From Siphonodentalium dalli (lineage: Eukaryota > Mollusca > Scaphopoda > Gadilida > Siphonodentaliidae), in contig CP136067.1 of assembly GCA_032622095.1 (NCBI GenBank), positions 126,453,030-126,517,029 of the forward strand: DNA of 64,000 nucleotides, given 5' to 3'. This document shows, one piece after another, positions 46,660 to 58,284 of the stretch. The stretch's first letter is position 1, and the number at the start of each line of letters is the position of its first letter. The position numbers were made by a program, and so were the translations under genes. The notes under the pieces were generated by a model. It was given only the letters and a program-made list of their open reading frames with translations, was not told the DNA's origin and ran no database searches.

Positions 46660-47906
46660 TTAAATTGCATTTGATGAGCGAAATAAGCTCATATCAATAT
46701 AGGCTCTGTGTGGAGATAAACGTCCAATATGGGACCATGATTTCCATACAAATAAGCACGCAACGGTCTTATTTTAATGAGCGAAATAAGTCCCTATTGG
46801 TATTATTTAATCACAATATACGCTCTATATGGACTTAAAATTCAATTTTTAAAACAGTCGAATATGGGACTATCTCCGGACGCAAAAAGCCCATATTGGT
46901 ATTATTAAATCTACCGTTTTTGATCGTAACATATCCTCACAAAAATAGGTTCATAGTGGAAATAAATATCAACATATGATTCAATAGACTTATTTGATTC
47001 AGAAAGAAGCCCACAGTGAGCTTATAGCCATTACGCCATTGAATCGCGAGGGTCGCATATATAAAAAATAAAGAGTGTGCATCTGATATTGGTCATGTCG
47101 ATGAAAAAAGCTAGATTAATATTAATAATAATATGGGTTTATTTCGTACGAAAATAGTCCCATATTGGACTTTTTTTTTAAACCGCGTTTTAGGTCCATA
47201 TATAAAGCTTATATTAAATAACGCCAATATGAGCTTATTTCGCACATTAAAATAAAACCGTTATGTGCTTATTTTCACGAGGATGAAATGTGTTCATGGA
47301 AAGTCTTGTGTTGATTTATTCGTGTTATTTTTCAGCCTGTTCTTGAGAAAATAAGCCCATAATCTGATTCTGAAATAAGCACATATTAAGCTTAAACCCT
47401 TATTCCGTTGATAGGCGCGAGCCACAGTGAGAACACCGTACAAAGAGCGTAGCTTTGGTAAGTCGTGTTGATGGAAAAAGGTTAGATTAAATAATGCCAA
47501 TATGGGCTTATTTCGTATGTAAATAGTCCCATATTGTACTGTTTTAAACAGCCTGTTCCCCAAAAAAAAACGGGCACATTATCTGCTTATAATATTTTTT
47601 TTTAGGTAGATAATCTGCTTAGAATCGCCTCATTTTGAGTCGATAATGTGCTAAAAATGAGAGCATAGTCACATTATCGACTGACAATGAGTCGATTGTA
47701 AACAGATTGTGTGCGGAAAATGACACAAATAAGCCAACTTACGACTTTCAAGTGTAAGCTCTTTAACATGTGTTTTCAATGTGGCCCGCGCCATAGAACC
47801 AGATAACGATATGATCTATTATCTGCTTATTTCACAATTAAATAATCGTATTATGTACTTATTTCACATTATGGGCCGATTATGTGCGTATTTGCGCGAG
47901 GATATG
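46660..47906. repeat. AT-rich inverted-module mosaic (AATAAGC family), first block
   Basis: Built from short modules in both orientations, such as TTAATGAGCGAAATAAGC, CCAATATGGGCTTATTTCG, TAGTCCCATATTG and GATGAAAAAAGGTAGATTAA. It includes one copy of the hairpin module (47560-47905). The 89-codon antisense ORF here is not supported. Confidence 0.8.
47606..47706. repeat. 100-bp hairpin module, copy 1
   Basis: TAATCTGCTTAGAATCGCCT and its near inverse flank a core GATAATGTG...CACATTATC, so about 40 bp pairs with 40 bp. Other copies are near 49140-49220, 50195-50295, 52820-52925, 59080-59185, 60355-60460 and 62055-62165. Downstream each has a conserved tail with TGTTTTCACTGTGGC and ATTATCTGCTTATTTCA. 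Confidence 0.82.
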
Positions 47907-47917
47907 TTGTGACACGA

Positions 47918-50900
47918 GCTCCATGAATTCCGTTCCCAGTTCCCAGTTCCCTATTCTCCTAAAATTGCACTTTTCGTTTACTGAATCGGCTGCGTAGCCA
48001 GAGTCATGGTGGCCACCCGGGAATCCTTGTATTTTCGTGCGGTGCCACCCAGCGGGCATCTATAGGAAATGGACGCGACCATGCAGCCCCTTCCAAATTT
48101 TCGAAAATCGGGCTGAAGTCGTGCATGGGGTGTCAAAATAGCACTTTTCGTTACTAAATCGGCTGCGTAGCCAGAGTCATGGTGACCACCCGGGAATCCT
48201 TGTATTTTCGTGCGGTGCCTCACAGCGGGCATCTATATGAAAGGGACGCGACCATGCAGCCCCTTCCAAATTTTCGAAAATTGGGCTGAAGTCGTGCATG
48301 GGGTGTCAAAATAGCACTTTTCGTTACTAAATCGGCTGCGTAGCCAGAGTCATGGTGACCACCCGGGAATCCTTGTATTTTCGTGCGGTGCCTCACAGCG
48401 GGGATCTATATGAAAGGGACGCGACCATGCAGCCCCTTCCAAATTTTCTAAAATTGGGCTGAAGTCGTGCATGGGGTGTCAAAATAGCACTTTTCGTTAC
48501 TAAATCGGCTGCGTAGCCAGAGTCATGGTGGCCACCCGGGAATCCTTGTATTTTTGTGCGGTGCCACCCAGCGGGCATCTATAGAAAAGGGACGCGGCCA
48601 TCTAGCCCCTTCCAATTTTCCGAAAATTGGGCTGAAGTCGTGCATGTAGCTAAACATAGCACGTTTTGTTACTAAATCGGCTGCGTAGCCAGAACCATGG
48701 CGGCTACCCGGGAATTCTTTCATTTTCGTGCGGTGCCACCCAGCGGGCATCTTTATAACAGGGACGCGGCCATATAGCCTCTTCCAATTTTTTGAAAATT
48801 GGGCTGAAGTCGTGCGTTTTTTACTTTTTGTTACTAAATCAGCTGCGTAGACAGAACCATGGCGGCCACTCGGGAATCCTTGTATTTTCGTGCGGTGCCA
48901 CCCAGTAGACATCTATTGGACAGGGACGAGACCTTATAGGCCTTTTCAATTTTTCGAAAATTGGGTTGAAGTCGTGCATGGAGCTCCAAATCGCACTTTT
49001 CGTTGCTAAATCGCCCGCGTAGGCATAACCGTAGCAGACACGTGGCTATCCTTGCGGAATCTTCTTGTGCCACCACTATTACATCTAAAAATCACAAACT
49101 AGGTCACATAAATTTGTCCAAAATAGGACATTTTTCGTTAGTCGATAATGTGCTGAAAAGGAGACCCTATTAGTCACATTATCGACTCATATAGAGGCGA
49201 TTCTAAGCAGATTATGTGCGAACAATGACAAGAAATAAGCCAACCCACTACTGTTCAACTGTACGCTCATCAACATGTGTTTTCACTGTGGCTCGCGACT
49301 TAACACAAAATGATGACTATGACTCCATTATCTGCTTATTTCAGAATCAAATAATCACTTTATGTACCTAATTGGAATTATAGGTCGAATATGTGCGTAT
49401 TTGTGCGAGGATATGTTGCTAAATCGCCTGCGTTGGCATAACCATAGCAGCCACTGGGCTATCCTTGTGGATTCTTCTTTGGCCACCACTAGTCCATCTA
49501 GAAATCACAAACTGGTTCACATATGCCTGTCCAGCTGTTAATAAATGGGGTGTAAGTCGTGCATCGGATGAAAATAATGAAAAAAATGTCATTTTTCGTT
49601 GCAAATCGTCTGCGTAGGCATTTACATAGCAGCCACGGGGCTCTCGTTGTGGATTCTTCTTATGCCACCACTAGTCCATCGAGAGATCACAAACTGGTTC
49701 ACATACGCCTGTCCAGCTGTTCAAAAATTGGGCGTAAGTCGTGCGTGGGGTCAAAATAATGAAACAAAGTTCATTTTTCGTTGCTAAATCGTCTGCGTAG
49801 GCATAACCATAGCAGTCACGAGCCTATCCGTGTGGATTTTTCTTCTGCCACCATCAGTCCATCTAGAAATCACAAATCAATTAACATGCTCCCGTCCAGC
49901 TGTTCACAAATTGAGCGTAAGTCGTGCGTGGGGTCAAAATAATGAAAAAAAATTCATTTTTCGTTGCTAAATCGCCTGCGTAGGCATAACCATAGACGCT
50001 ACGGGGCTATCCTTGTGGATTCTTCTTGTGCCGCTACAAGTCCATCTAGAAATCACAAAATATGTCATATAAACTTGTCCAGCTGTTCAATAGTTGGGCG
50101 TAAATCGTGCGTGGGGTAAAAATATGACATTTTTCGTTGCTTAATCCTGAAAACCAGCACATTATTTGCTGAGAAGAAACAATAATTTAGGTAGATAATC
50201 TGCTTAGAATCGCCTCATTTTGAGTCGACAATGTGCTGAAAATGAGTTCCTATTAGTCAAATTATCGACTCATATAGAGGCGATTCTAAGTAAATTATGT
50301 GCTGACAATGACAAAAATAATAATCAAACTTTTCAGGTGTACGCTCATTAGCATGTATTTTCACTGTGGCACGCGCCAAAACAGGAAATGACGACTATGA
50401 CTCCATTATCTGCTTATTTCATAACCAAATAATCACTTTAAGTACCTAATTAAAATTTAGGTCGGTTTTGTGCGTATTCGTGCGAGGATATGTTACTAAA
50501 TCGCCTGCGTTGGCATAACCATAGCAGCCACGGGGCTACCCTTGTGGATTCTTCTTATACCACAATTAGTCCATCTATAAATCACAAACTAGTTCACATA
50601 CGCCTGTCCAGCTGTTCAAAAATTGGGCGTAAGTCGTGCGTGGGGTCAAAATAATGAAAAAAAAGATAATTTTTCGTTGCTAAATCGCCTGCGTAGGCAT
50701 ACACATAGCAGCCACGAGGGTATCCTTGTGGATGCTTCTTGTGCCACCACTAGTCCATCTAAAAATCACAAACATAGTCACATAAGCCTGTCCAGTTGTT
50801 AAAAAATTGGGCGTAAGTCGTGCGTGGGTTCAAAATAATGAAAAAAAATCATTTCTCATTGCTAAATCGCCTGCGTAGGCATAACCGTAGCTGCCACGAG

Positions 50901-51588
50901 TCTATCCTTGTGGAATCTTCTTGTGCCACCAATAGCGCATCGAAACATCACAAACTAGGTCCCATAAAATGCAAGGAATTCCAGGGTGGCCGCCATGGTT
51001 CTGGCTACGCAGCCGATTTAGCAACAAAAAAATGCAATTTTTAGCTCCATGCATGCACGACTTCAGCCCAATTTTCAAAAAAGTGGAAGGGCTATATGGA
51101 CGCGTCCCTGTCCTATAGATGCGCGCTGGGTGGCACCGAACAAAAATACAAGGATTCCCGGGTGGTCGCCATGGTTCTGGCTACGCAGCCGATTTAGTAA
51201 CAAAAAGTGCGATTTTGAGCTCCATGCACGACTTTAGCCCAATCTTCGAAACATTGGAAGGGGCTATATGGTCGCGTCCCTGTCCTATAGATGACAACTG
51301 GGTGGCACCGCACGAAAATACAAGGATTCCCGTGTGGCCATCATGACTGTCTACGCAGCCGATTTAGTAACTAAAAGTGCTATTTTGACACCCCATGCAC
51401 GACTTCAGCCCGATTTTAGAAAATTTGGAAGGGTCTGCATGGTCGCGTCCCTTTCATATAGATGCCCGCTTGGTGGCACCGCACGAAACTACAAGGATTC
51501 CCGGGTGGCCACCATGACTCTGGCTACGCAGCCGATTTAGTAACGAAAAGTGCAATTTTAGGGGAACTGGGAACGGAATTCATGGAGC
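47918..51588. mobile_element. FB2: 3.67-kb foldback element with 173-bp array arms
   Basis: The ends GCTCCATGAATTCCGTTCCC (47918) and its exact inverse (to 51588) are terminal inverted repeats. The left arm holds seven units of about 173 bp (landmark GCTGCGTAGCC at 47988, 48161, 48334, 48507, 48679, 48841, 49013). The right arm (50965-51560) holds about three units of the same sequence inverted. The middle has about seven diverged 178-bp relatives (GCCTGCGTAGGCATAACC) and two hairpin modules. TTGTGACACGA (47907-47917) and TTGTGACGGGA (51589-51599) are a probable 11-bp target duplication with two changes. There is no transposase ORF; the short antisense ORFs follow the array period. Confidence 0.85.
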
Positions 51589-51599
51589 TTGTGACGGGA

Positions 51600-51756
51600 C
51601 ATATCACGCTCTTTACTTGCGCCAGTCTATGCTGGGCGCAAGCAATGTTTTCGGTCAGGATATCTGTTTATCTGTTTATTTGTCTGTCCTTCCACGAATA
51701 TGTTACGTCATACCGGAAGTACAGAATGTAAAGAATGCACATGCGCTAATATGAAA
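51600..51756 (+). repeat. Dispersed repeat, second copy
   Basis: Matches 31774-31945 (hairpin, TTTGTCTGT units, CACATGCGCTAA end). It begins right after CACGCTCTTTA of the AT-rich mosaic. Confidence 0.8.
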
Positions 51757-52680
51757 TGATGGCACCAATTGTAATTTAAATCCACATTTATACTAAATTT
51801 GCATTGTTATCTCGTTTTATTTTGGTAATAAATCGTTCATAAAAGAACAAAATTGAAAGATTGCTTTCTTTGAAACTCGGAAAATTATTTGAGATCGAGT
51901 CTAAAAGATGCGTGCGGAATCGTTTTTTTTTCTCGCATAGAAAATGATGTGCGAACAAATTTCTGGAAACTTTCTTCGACGTTCAAAACATTTCCGAAAG
52001 ACGCAGGTGCATATAAACCATGTCCGGCCAAACGATCGAGCGCATGGTTCTAGACAAAATTGTACTGAAAAATATGTTGAAACATGGATTATTAAAGCGC
52101 CTTATTAATTAACTGGGAAAACAAGCTTTCTCATTCTCAAAGCAATTGGCATTTTGATGATATGTTCCCGAAGACCGTAGATCAGTCGCTATAAGGGCAT
52201 GTTCACATTGACACATTGATAATCAAAGACTAACCAATGATCGCGTGTCTTTTATTTAATTGTGTCGGAATTGACTTTGACGTTTTTTGCCGCTGAAGTG
52301 CAATGACATACACAAAGCATTCTAGTCAAACTAGTAATGTAACCCAATTGGTATATAATATATAGCATCAGCGGCAACCAATCGTATTCACACCCTTCAT
52401 ATGAGCGATGTCTATATTGTTCTATAAATATGTCAAACAACTCTTACGTCATTACTAAGACCATAATTGGTGTAATAGATCAACTGGAGATAACAGAGAT
52501 ATTCTGTCCGTACACACAAATATTTCAGCGATGGATGAACTGAAATTTGATATCTAGATTCTCTATCGATCTCTCAAAAGAGGGCCCAGCACCCGTGGTT
52601 CAAACTGCTGTTGGCAAGATATCACAAAACATGCCATATGTGTGATGGGTGCATTCTAGTACAAATGTGTTTTACTACGG
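51757..52680. other. Unassigned sequence
   Basis: About 900 bp without recognised genes or repeats; the AT-rich mosaic resumes near 52680. Confidence 0.5.
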
Positions 52681-55121
52681 TTCGCGTCATTCAACTGAAT
52701 AGCGGGTATAAGCTCACTAGGCTTATTTTGTATGTAATTAGTCCCATATTGTACAGTTTTAAACAGCCTGTTCTCCCTAAAATCCGCACATTACCTGCTT
52801 ATAATAAAGCTTTTTAGGTATATAATCTGCTTAGAATTGCCTCATATTAAATCGGTAATGTGCTGAAAATTAGAACATTTTAGTCATAATATCGACTCAT
52901 AATGAGGCTATTCTAAGCAGATTATATGTGGACAATGAAACAAATAAGCGAACCCATGGCTTTTCAGGTGTACGCTCTTTAATATGTGTTTTCACTGTGG
53001 CCCGCGCCATAATACGAAATCACGGCTATGACTCCAGTATATGCTTATTTGAAAATCAAATAATCACAATACGTAACTATTTCACATTATAGGTCGATTA
53101 TGTGCGTATTTATGGGAGGATATGTTAGTTTTAAAAACCGTGTTTTATGTCAATATAGAGCTTATATATATTGCGATTAAATAAGCCAACATTAGCTTAT
53201 ATGAATAAAATTAAGTGCTTATTTTCAAGAAAATAGCCTGACCTCTGCATGGTAAATGTTGAGTTGTTTAATCGTCTTGTTTTCCAGCCTAGCTGTTCTC
53301 GTGAAAATAAGCACAACACGGGCCAATATCATATTGGTATGTGCTTATTTTCACGAGACCAAGCACAACACGGGCCAATATCATATTAATATGTGCTTAT
53401 TTTCACGAGACCAGGCTGACATCTGCATGGTAAGTCTTGGGTTGGTTTATTTGTGTTATTTTCAACACGAATTGCTAAAATAAGCATAAGGCGGGCTTAT
53501 CGCATATTGAAATATCCCAAGCATATATTTAGTGTTCAATTAATGACAATATGCAGTCTGTTCTCGTAAAAACAAGCTCATAACGGGCTTATTTTAATGA
53601 GCGAAATAAGCTCATACTGGCATCATTTAACCTAAATATACCTGAACTTTTTATATATTGACCTAAACACGGTTTTTAAAACAGTCAAATGTTGGACTAT
53701 TTTTACACGGAATAAGCCTATCTTTGGTATTATTTAATCTACTTTTTTTTCTTCGCAACACATCCTCATGTAATTAGGTTCATATTGGACCTAAATATTC
53801 ACACTGTTCATATGGACTTATTTGATTCTAAAATAAGCCCACGGTGAGGTTATCTCTATCATTCCTTTGAATGGCGCGGGCCACAGTTAACACACATTAT
53901 AAGGAGCGTGAATCTAGTAGGTCGTGTCGATGAAAAAAAGGTAGATTAAATAATGCCAATATGGGCTTATTTCGTATGAAAATAATCCCATATTGGATTG
54001 TTTAAAAAAAAACCCGTTTTAGGTCCATATAGAACGTATATTGCGGTTAAATAATGCCAAAAGGAGCTTATTTCGCTCAGCAAAAAAATCCCGTTATGAG
54101 CTGATAGCTACATGGTAAGTCTTGATTTGGTTTATTTGTGTTGTTTTGCACAACACGAATTGCAAAAATAAGCACAAAACAGGCTTCTCGCATATTGAAA
54201 TATCCCATATAGGGCTGTTTTAATAACTATAGTTTAAGCACATATAGAGCGTATAGTGTTTTCGAATAATGTCAATATGCAGTGATACTGTACCCATGTA
54301 TATGGTGCACATACCCAAATATACCGTGGTATCTACAAAAGTATACCCTTATACCCACATCTATAAGCGTTTTGTGTCCATATATAGCGTGCTTATTTCG
54401 CTCAAAATGTGCTTATTTTCACAAGAACAATCTGTATGGTAAGTCTTGAGATGGTTGATTCGTGTTTGTTTTCCACTCTATTGTCATGAAACTAAACACA
54501 ATATGGGCTTATCTCATATTCAAATATCCAATATACACAAAAAAGGGCTGTTTTAATAGCCAGCGTTTAGGCCCACATGGAGCGTTTTTGAGTTTTCAAA
54601 TAATGTCAATTTGTAGCCTGTTCTCGTTAAAATAAACACATAACGGGGCTTATTTTAATGAGCGAAATAAACTAATATAGTCGTATTATTTAACCTAATA
54701 TACATGCACGCTATATATATGGACCTATTAAACGCGGTTTTTAAAACAGTCCAATATCTAATTTTTTTAATAGCAGCATATCCTCGGGTAAATACATGTA
54801 GGTTCATATTGGACCTAAGTATTCACATAGGTTAATTTTTGGACTTGATTCTGTAGTAAGCACACAGTGAGCTTATAGCCATTATTCCGTTGAATGGCGA
54901 GGGCCGCATAGAAAACACATTATAAAGAGCTTGAATCTGGTAGGTCGTGTCGATGAAAAAAGCTAGATTAAATAATACTAATATGGGCTTATTTTGCGTT
55001 ATTTATAGGTCCATATATAAACCGTATATTGCGGTTAAATAACGCCCAAAGAAGCTTATTTCGCTCATTAAAACAAGCCCGATATGAGCTTGTTTTCACG
55101 AGAGGCTGAAATGTGCATGTG
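52680..55121. repeat. AT-rich inverted-module mosaic, second block
   Basis: Same modules as 46660-47906. It includes a hairpin-module copy (52775-53130), a local tandem duplication of about 52 bp (53309-53410), and landmarks GGTCGTGTCGATGAAAAAA at 53912 and 54943, about 1,030 bp apart. It breaks at GGCTGAAATGTGCATG near 55121. Confidence 0.8.
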
Positions 55122-55909
55122 CATACAACTATTTGAATCTAATCTGGATTCATGGAGCAGGTCGCTGTCACAATGTCAACAATTAGTCACATCCATGTCC
55201 CCAAGTCACGGTATTAATGACTTCTTCGATAACTCAATACAGAAACAAATATTTAATGATAATATTCGCACCAAACTTCTCAAAAATAGCAATCGACGTG
55301 ATCATCCAAGGAACAAACTTAGAACGTAAGAACGTATAGAACATTCAAAACGATGACTTCTTTGGAAACATATATCAACGTCATTTCCGTCCCAAAATAG
55401 CGTGAATCCCTGACAAAATTAAGAATAAGTTGCCACACCTTGGGCATCGAACGCGGACGCTACTTCGATTTCTACGGCGGCCTGGAACCGCCACCCCTCT
55501 TCAGTTAGTATCCTGATATATCAGGTTACGTATCCTGATATATCAGGTTAGTATCCTGATATATCAGGTTATTATCCTGATATATCAGGTTACGTATCCT
55601 GATATATCAGGTTACGTATCCTGATATACCAGATTAGTATCCTGATATATCAGGTTATTATCCTGATATATCAGGTTACGTATCCGGATATATCAGGTTA
55701 CGTGTCCTGATATATCAGGTTATTATCCTGATATATCAGGTTACGTATCCTAATATATCAGGTTATTATCCTGATATATCAGGTTATTATCCTGATATAT
55801 CAGGTTATGTATCCTGATATATCAGGTTTTCTCGACCAATCCAGAATGTCGTCTTTCATTGGCGGAGGCTTGTGGTTGGTTCCATATTAAGTTTGGTGAC
55901 GATGAGGAT

Positions 55910-56435
55910 GAGTGATGTGGCATGTACATGTAGGCAATTAACCACACACCCCTCACCAAACTTCATATGGATCTTCAGGGTGACCTCTAGATGGGAGCCA
56001 TCTATTTTTTCCCGAAATTCGTTAGAAAACATGGCCGCCATCAGTCATCTTGGATTTCAAATTTGGATCCATTGGCACACCCAGCAGAACAAATATCGGA
56101 ACAAATATTTTAAAACTGTATACAGGCGTGTTTTGGGTCACCTCTGGGGATATCAAATGTTTCCGAATTTCGTTGAAAGCATTTCCGCCCTTTTGGATTT
56201 TAAACTTTGTATGACTAAATGATTTGGCACACAATACAGACCATATAGTCCTTACTGAACTTCATATGGATCTTCTGGGAGATGGGAGCCACCAAAAATG
56301 TCATTGAAAAAATGTCATTGAGGTATCCAATTATTACGCAATTCATGAAAAGAAAACATGGCCGCCAGCAGGATTTCATTCGCACACCATGCATCCCTCA
56401 TTTATTGGTGAAATGTTTTAAATGAAAACAAGAGA
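55910..56435 (+). repeat. Dispersed repeat, AACATGGCTGCC family, in FB3 loop
   Basis: Two to three diverged units with CAAACTTCATATGGATCTTC, GAGCCATC, AACATGGCCGCCA and TTGGTGAAATGTTTTAAA, as at 12690-13065. Confidence 0.8.
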
Positions 56436-56499
56436 TGGACTGTCGTCCGGTGCATACCCCTTTGTGGATTACCGCCTAGTGTGGGCATATCTATAACTT

Positions 56500-57085
56500 A
56501 TGACTGCTATACTCAGACAGATTGGACCCAAAAAATCAGAATTTTCATATAAACAAAGATGAATAACTATAGAACAAAAAACAAAACAAAACAGTTGAAT
56601 GTGCCATTAAATGTCCTCATATTGGTGAACATCCATACAAAATTTCATTGAGATCCGAGCATTACTGTTCAAGTTATGACCTGAACAGACATCGGATGGA
56701 CCAAACAGCCAACATTTCCAGATAAACAAAGATGAATAACTCTTGTATGGAAAAGCGAAACAGAACAATTGAACTCTCTATTGAATGTCATCATACTAGT
56801 GAACATCCATACCAAATTTCATTGAGATTCCAGCACAACTGTTGAAGATACGACATGAACAGACACCAGACGGACCAAAAATCCAAAATTTCCAGATAAA
56901 CAATGATGAATAACTCTAGAATGGAAAATCCGAACAAAACGATGGAAACCTCTATTTAATGTCCTCATAGTAGTGAACATCCATACCTAATTTCATTGAG
57001 ATCTGAGCACTACTGTTAAAGTTATGACATGAACAGACATCGGACGGACGTACTGACGGACGCACATACAGATGCACGGACGGAC
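56500..57085 (+). repeat. 174-bp tandem repeat, three units, in FB3 loop
   Basis: The landmark GATGAATAACT recurs at about 56559, 56732 and 56906 (173-174 bp apart). Each unit holds GAACATCCATAC, TTTCATTGAGAT and ATGAACAGACA. It ends in a GGACGGACG-rich stretch (57040-57090). Confidence 0.85.
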
Positions 57086-57360
57086 GGGAAAATGGGGTAT
57101 AACAATATCATCTACAGAATACAAGCCCATTGCGTACATTATTGTAACTTTTTGACTTTCCTTCTTCTATAGGAGTCCTTTATCATTCTATTGACAGCTC
57201 AGCATGAAATTAACACCTACCAACGTTGAGCTACAGTGGCATTGACACTTTCATTTGAACTTATTATCTAATCATTTCCGAAGGGAACTACTCGTCAATG
57301 ATTATTTAGTATAGAAAGGGTTAATAATGGACTGGTCATCGCTCAGTGGATGGTTCTGTT

Positions 57361-57480
57361 CTTGCTAACACTTCCGTGACTGGGGCTCCTTGAAATTTTG
57401 CAAAAACCTGTGCCAATGAACTCTTTTATATATGCGAGTCTCCTATTGGTAGCCTCGCATATATAAGAGCATATACATTG
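57361..57480 (-). repeat. Dispersed repeat with complete hairpin, in FB3 loop
   Basis: Reverse-complement relative of 8376-8480. The hairpin arms are CTCTTTTATATATGCGAG and CTCGCATATATAAGAG. Confidence 0.78.
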
Positions 57481-58284
57481 GCCTAACAATATTGACTAAG
57501 AATCCAACCAACCACAAGCCTCCGCCAATGAGACGACACTCTGGATTAATTGGTCGAGACATAACCTGATATATCGGGATAATAACCTGATATATCAGGA
57601 TGCGTAACCTGATATATCAAGATAATAACCTGATATATCAGGATACTAACCTGATATATCAGGATAGGTAACCTGATATATCAGGAAACTAACTGAAGAG
57701 GAGGTGGCGGTTCCAGGCCGCCGTAGATTTCGACGAAGCGGACCGAATTTGCGAAACATGCAATGAAATCGACAATTATTTACTGTACTTCTTCTGTCAG
57801 ACGAGCGCGCCCTATTCTACGAGAACATATCACCCAATCTGTTAAACATCCCCAACGAGAAACTATTTAAACAAATAATGATCAGCAGCGACTCGAAAAC
57901 TATGCGTGCTTTGGGGCACACTTTGTCCACTATGGATTGAAAAAGAAAGGGGTTTGGCAACAGAGTAACGACTCTTAAATCGAGTACAACAAAAAAGGAA
58001 CAAAGATTCTTCGACTTGAGACCATGGCAGTGTTGCCAGTATCAACTCTGAATGGTATGTTTGCCAATCATCTACATATATTATCTGAACATATGATAGG
58101 CATATACCGGTATAACATATGTATATTGTCATATATAAGCATATACCGCCATATATCATTGTTGTTACATTGTACTTAACTTTGTTTCATGTAATCCGTC
58201 CATTTTGTCTTGTTATTCTGTGTTCATGTACATTTTACCATATATGGTGTAACGTACAAATAAACATGATTGATTGATTGATTG

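Larger units (their letters stand above)
55473..57725. mobile_element. FB3: foldback element with palindromic-repeat arms
   Basis: Ends TACGGCGGCCTGGAACCGCC (55473) and its exact inverse (to 57725). The left arm carries 15 units of about 21 bp built on the palindrome CCTGATATATCAGG (55512-55826); the right arm carries six (57567-57685). Inside the arrays a block of about 60 bp (CTCGACCAATCCAGA...GGTTGG) is also inverted (55829-55890 and 57499-57565). GATTTC flanks both ends (55467-55472, 57726-57731). Removing the element plus one GATTTC restores the host LINE frame. The loop holds other repeats and no transposase. Confidence 0.9.
55122..58284 (+). mobile_element. CR1/L2-like LINE, 3' fragment, interrupted by FB3
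   Basis: The mosaic is broken at about 55121 and resumes at 58285 with GGTAAGTC. Between 55370 and 55466 a frame with one TAG encodes a LTKLRISCHTLGIERGRY motif typical of the region after the RT domain in CR1-type LINEs. After FB3 the same frame continues with a C-X2-C motif (RICETC) at about 57740. A 3' UTR follows, with an ATTG repeat tail (ATGATTGATTGATTGATTG, ending at 58284), a common CR1/L2 terminus. It is heavily 5'-truncated and has stop codons. Confidence 0.75.

Noticed and set aside
47978-51540. Series of similar ORFs of 60-129 codons on both strands
   Set aside because: They repeat with the 173-bp array of FB2 and change strand at its centre, so they are by-products of the repeat.
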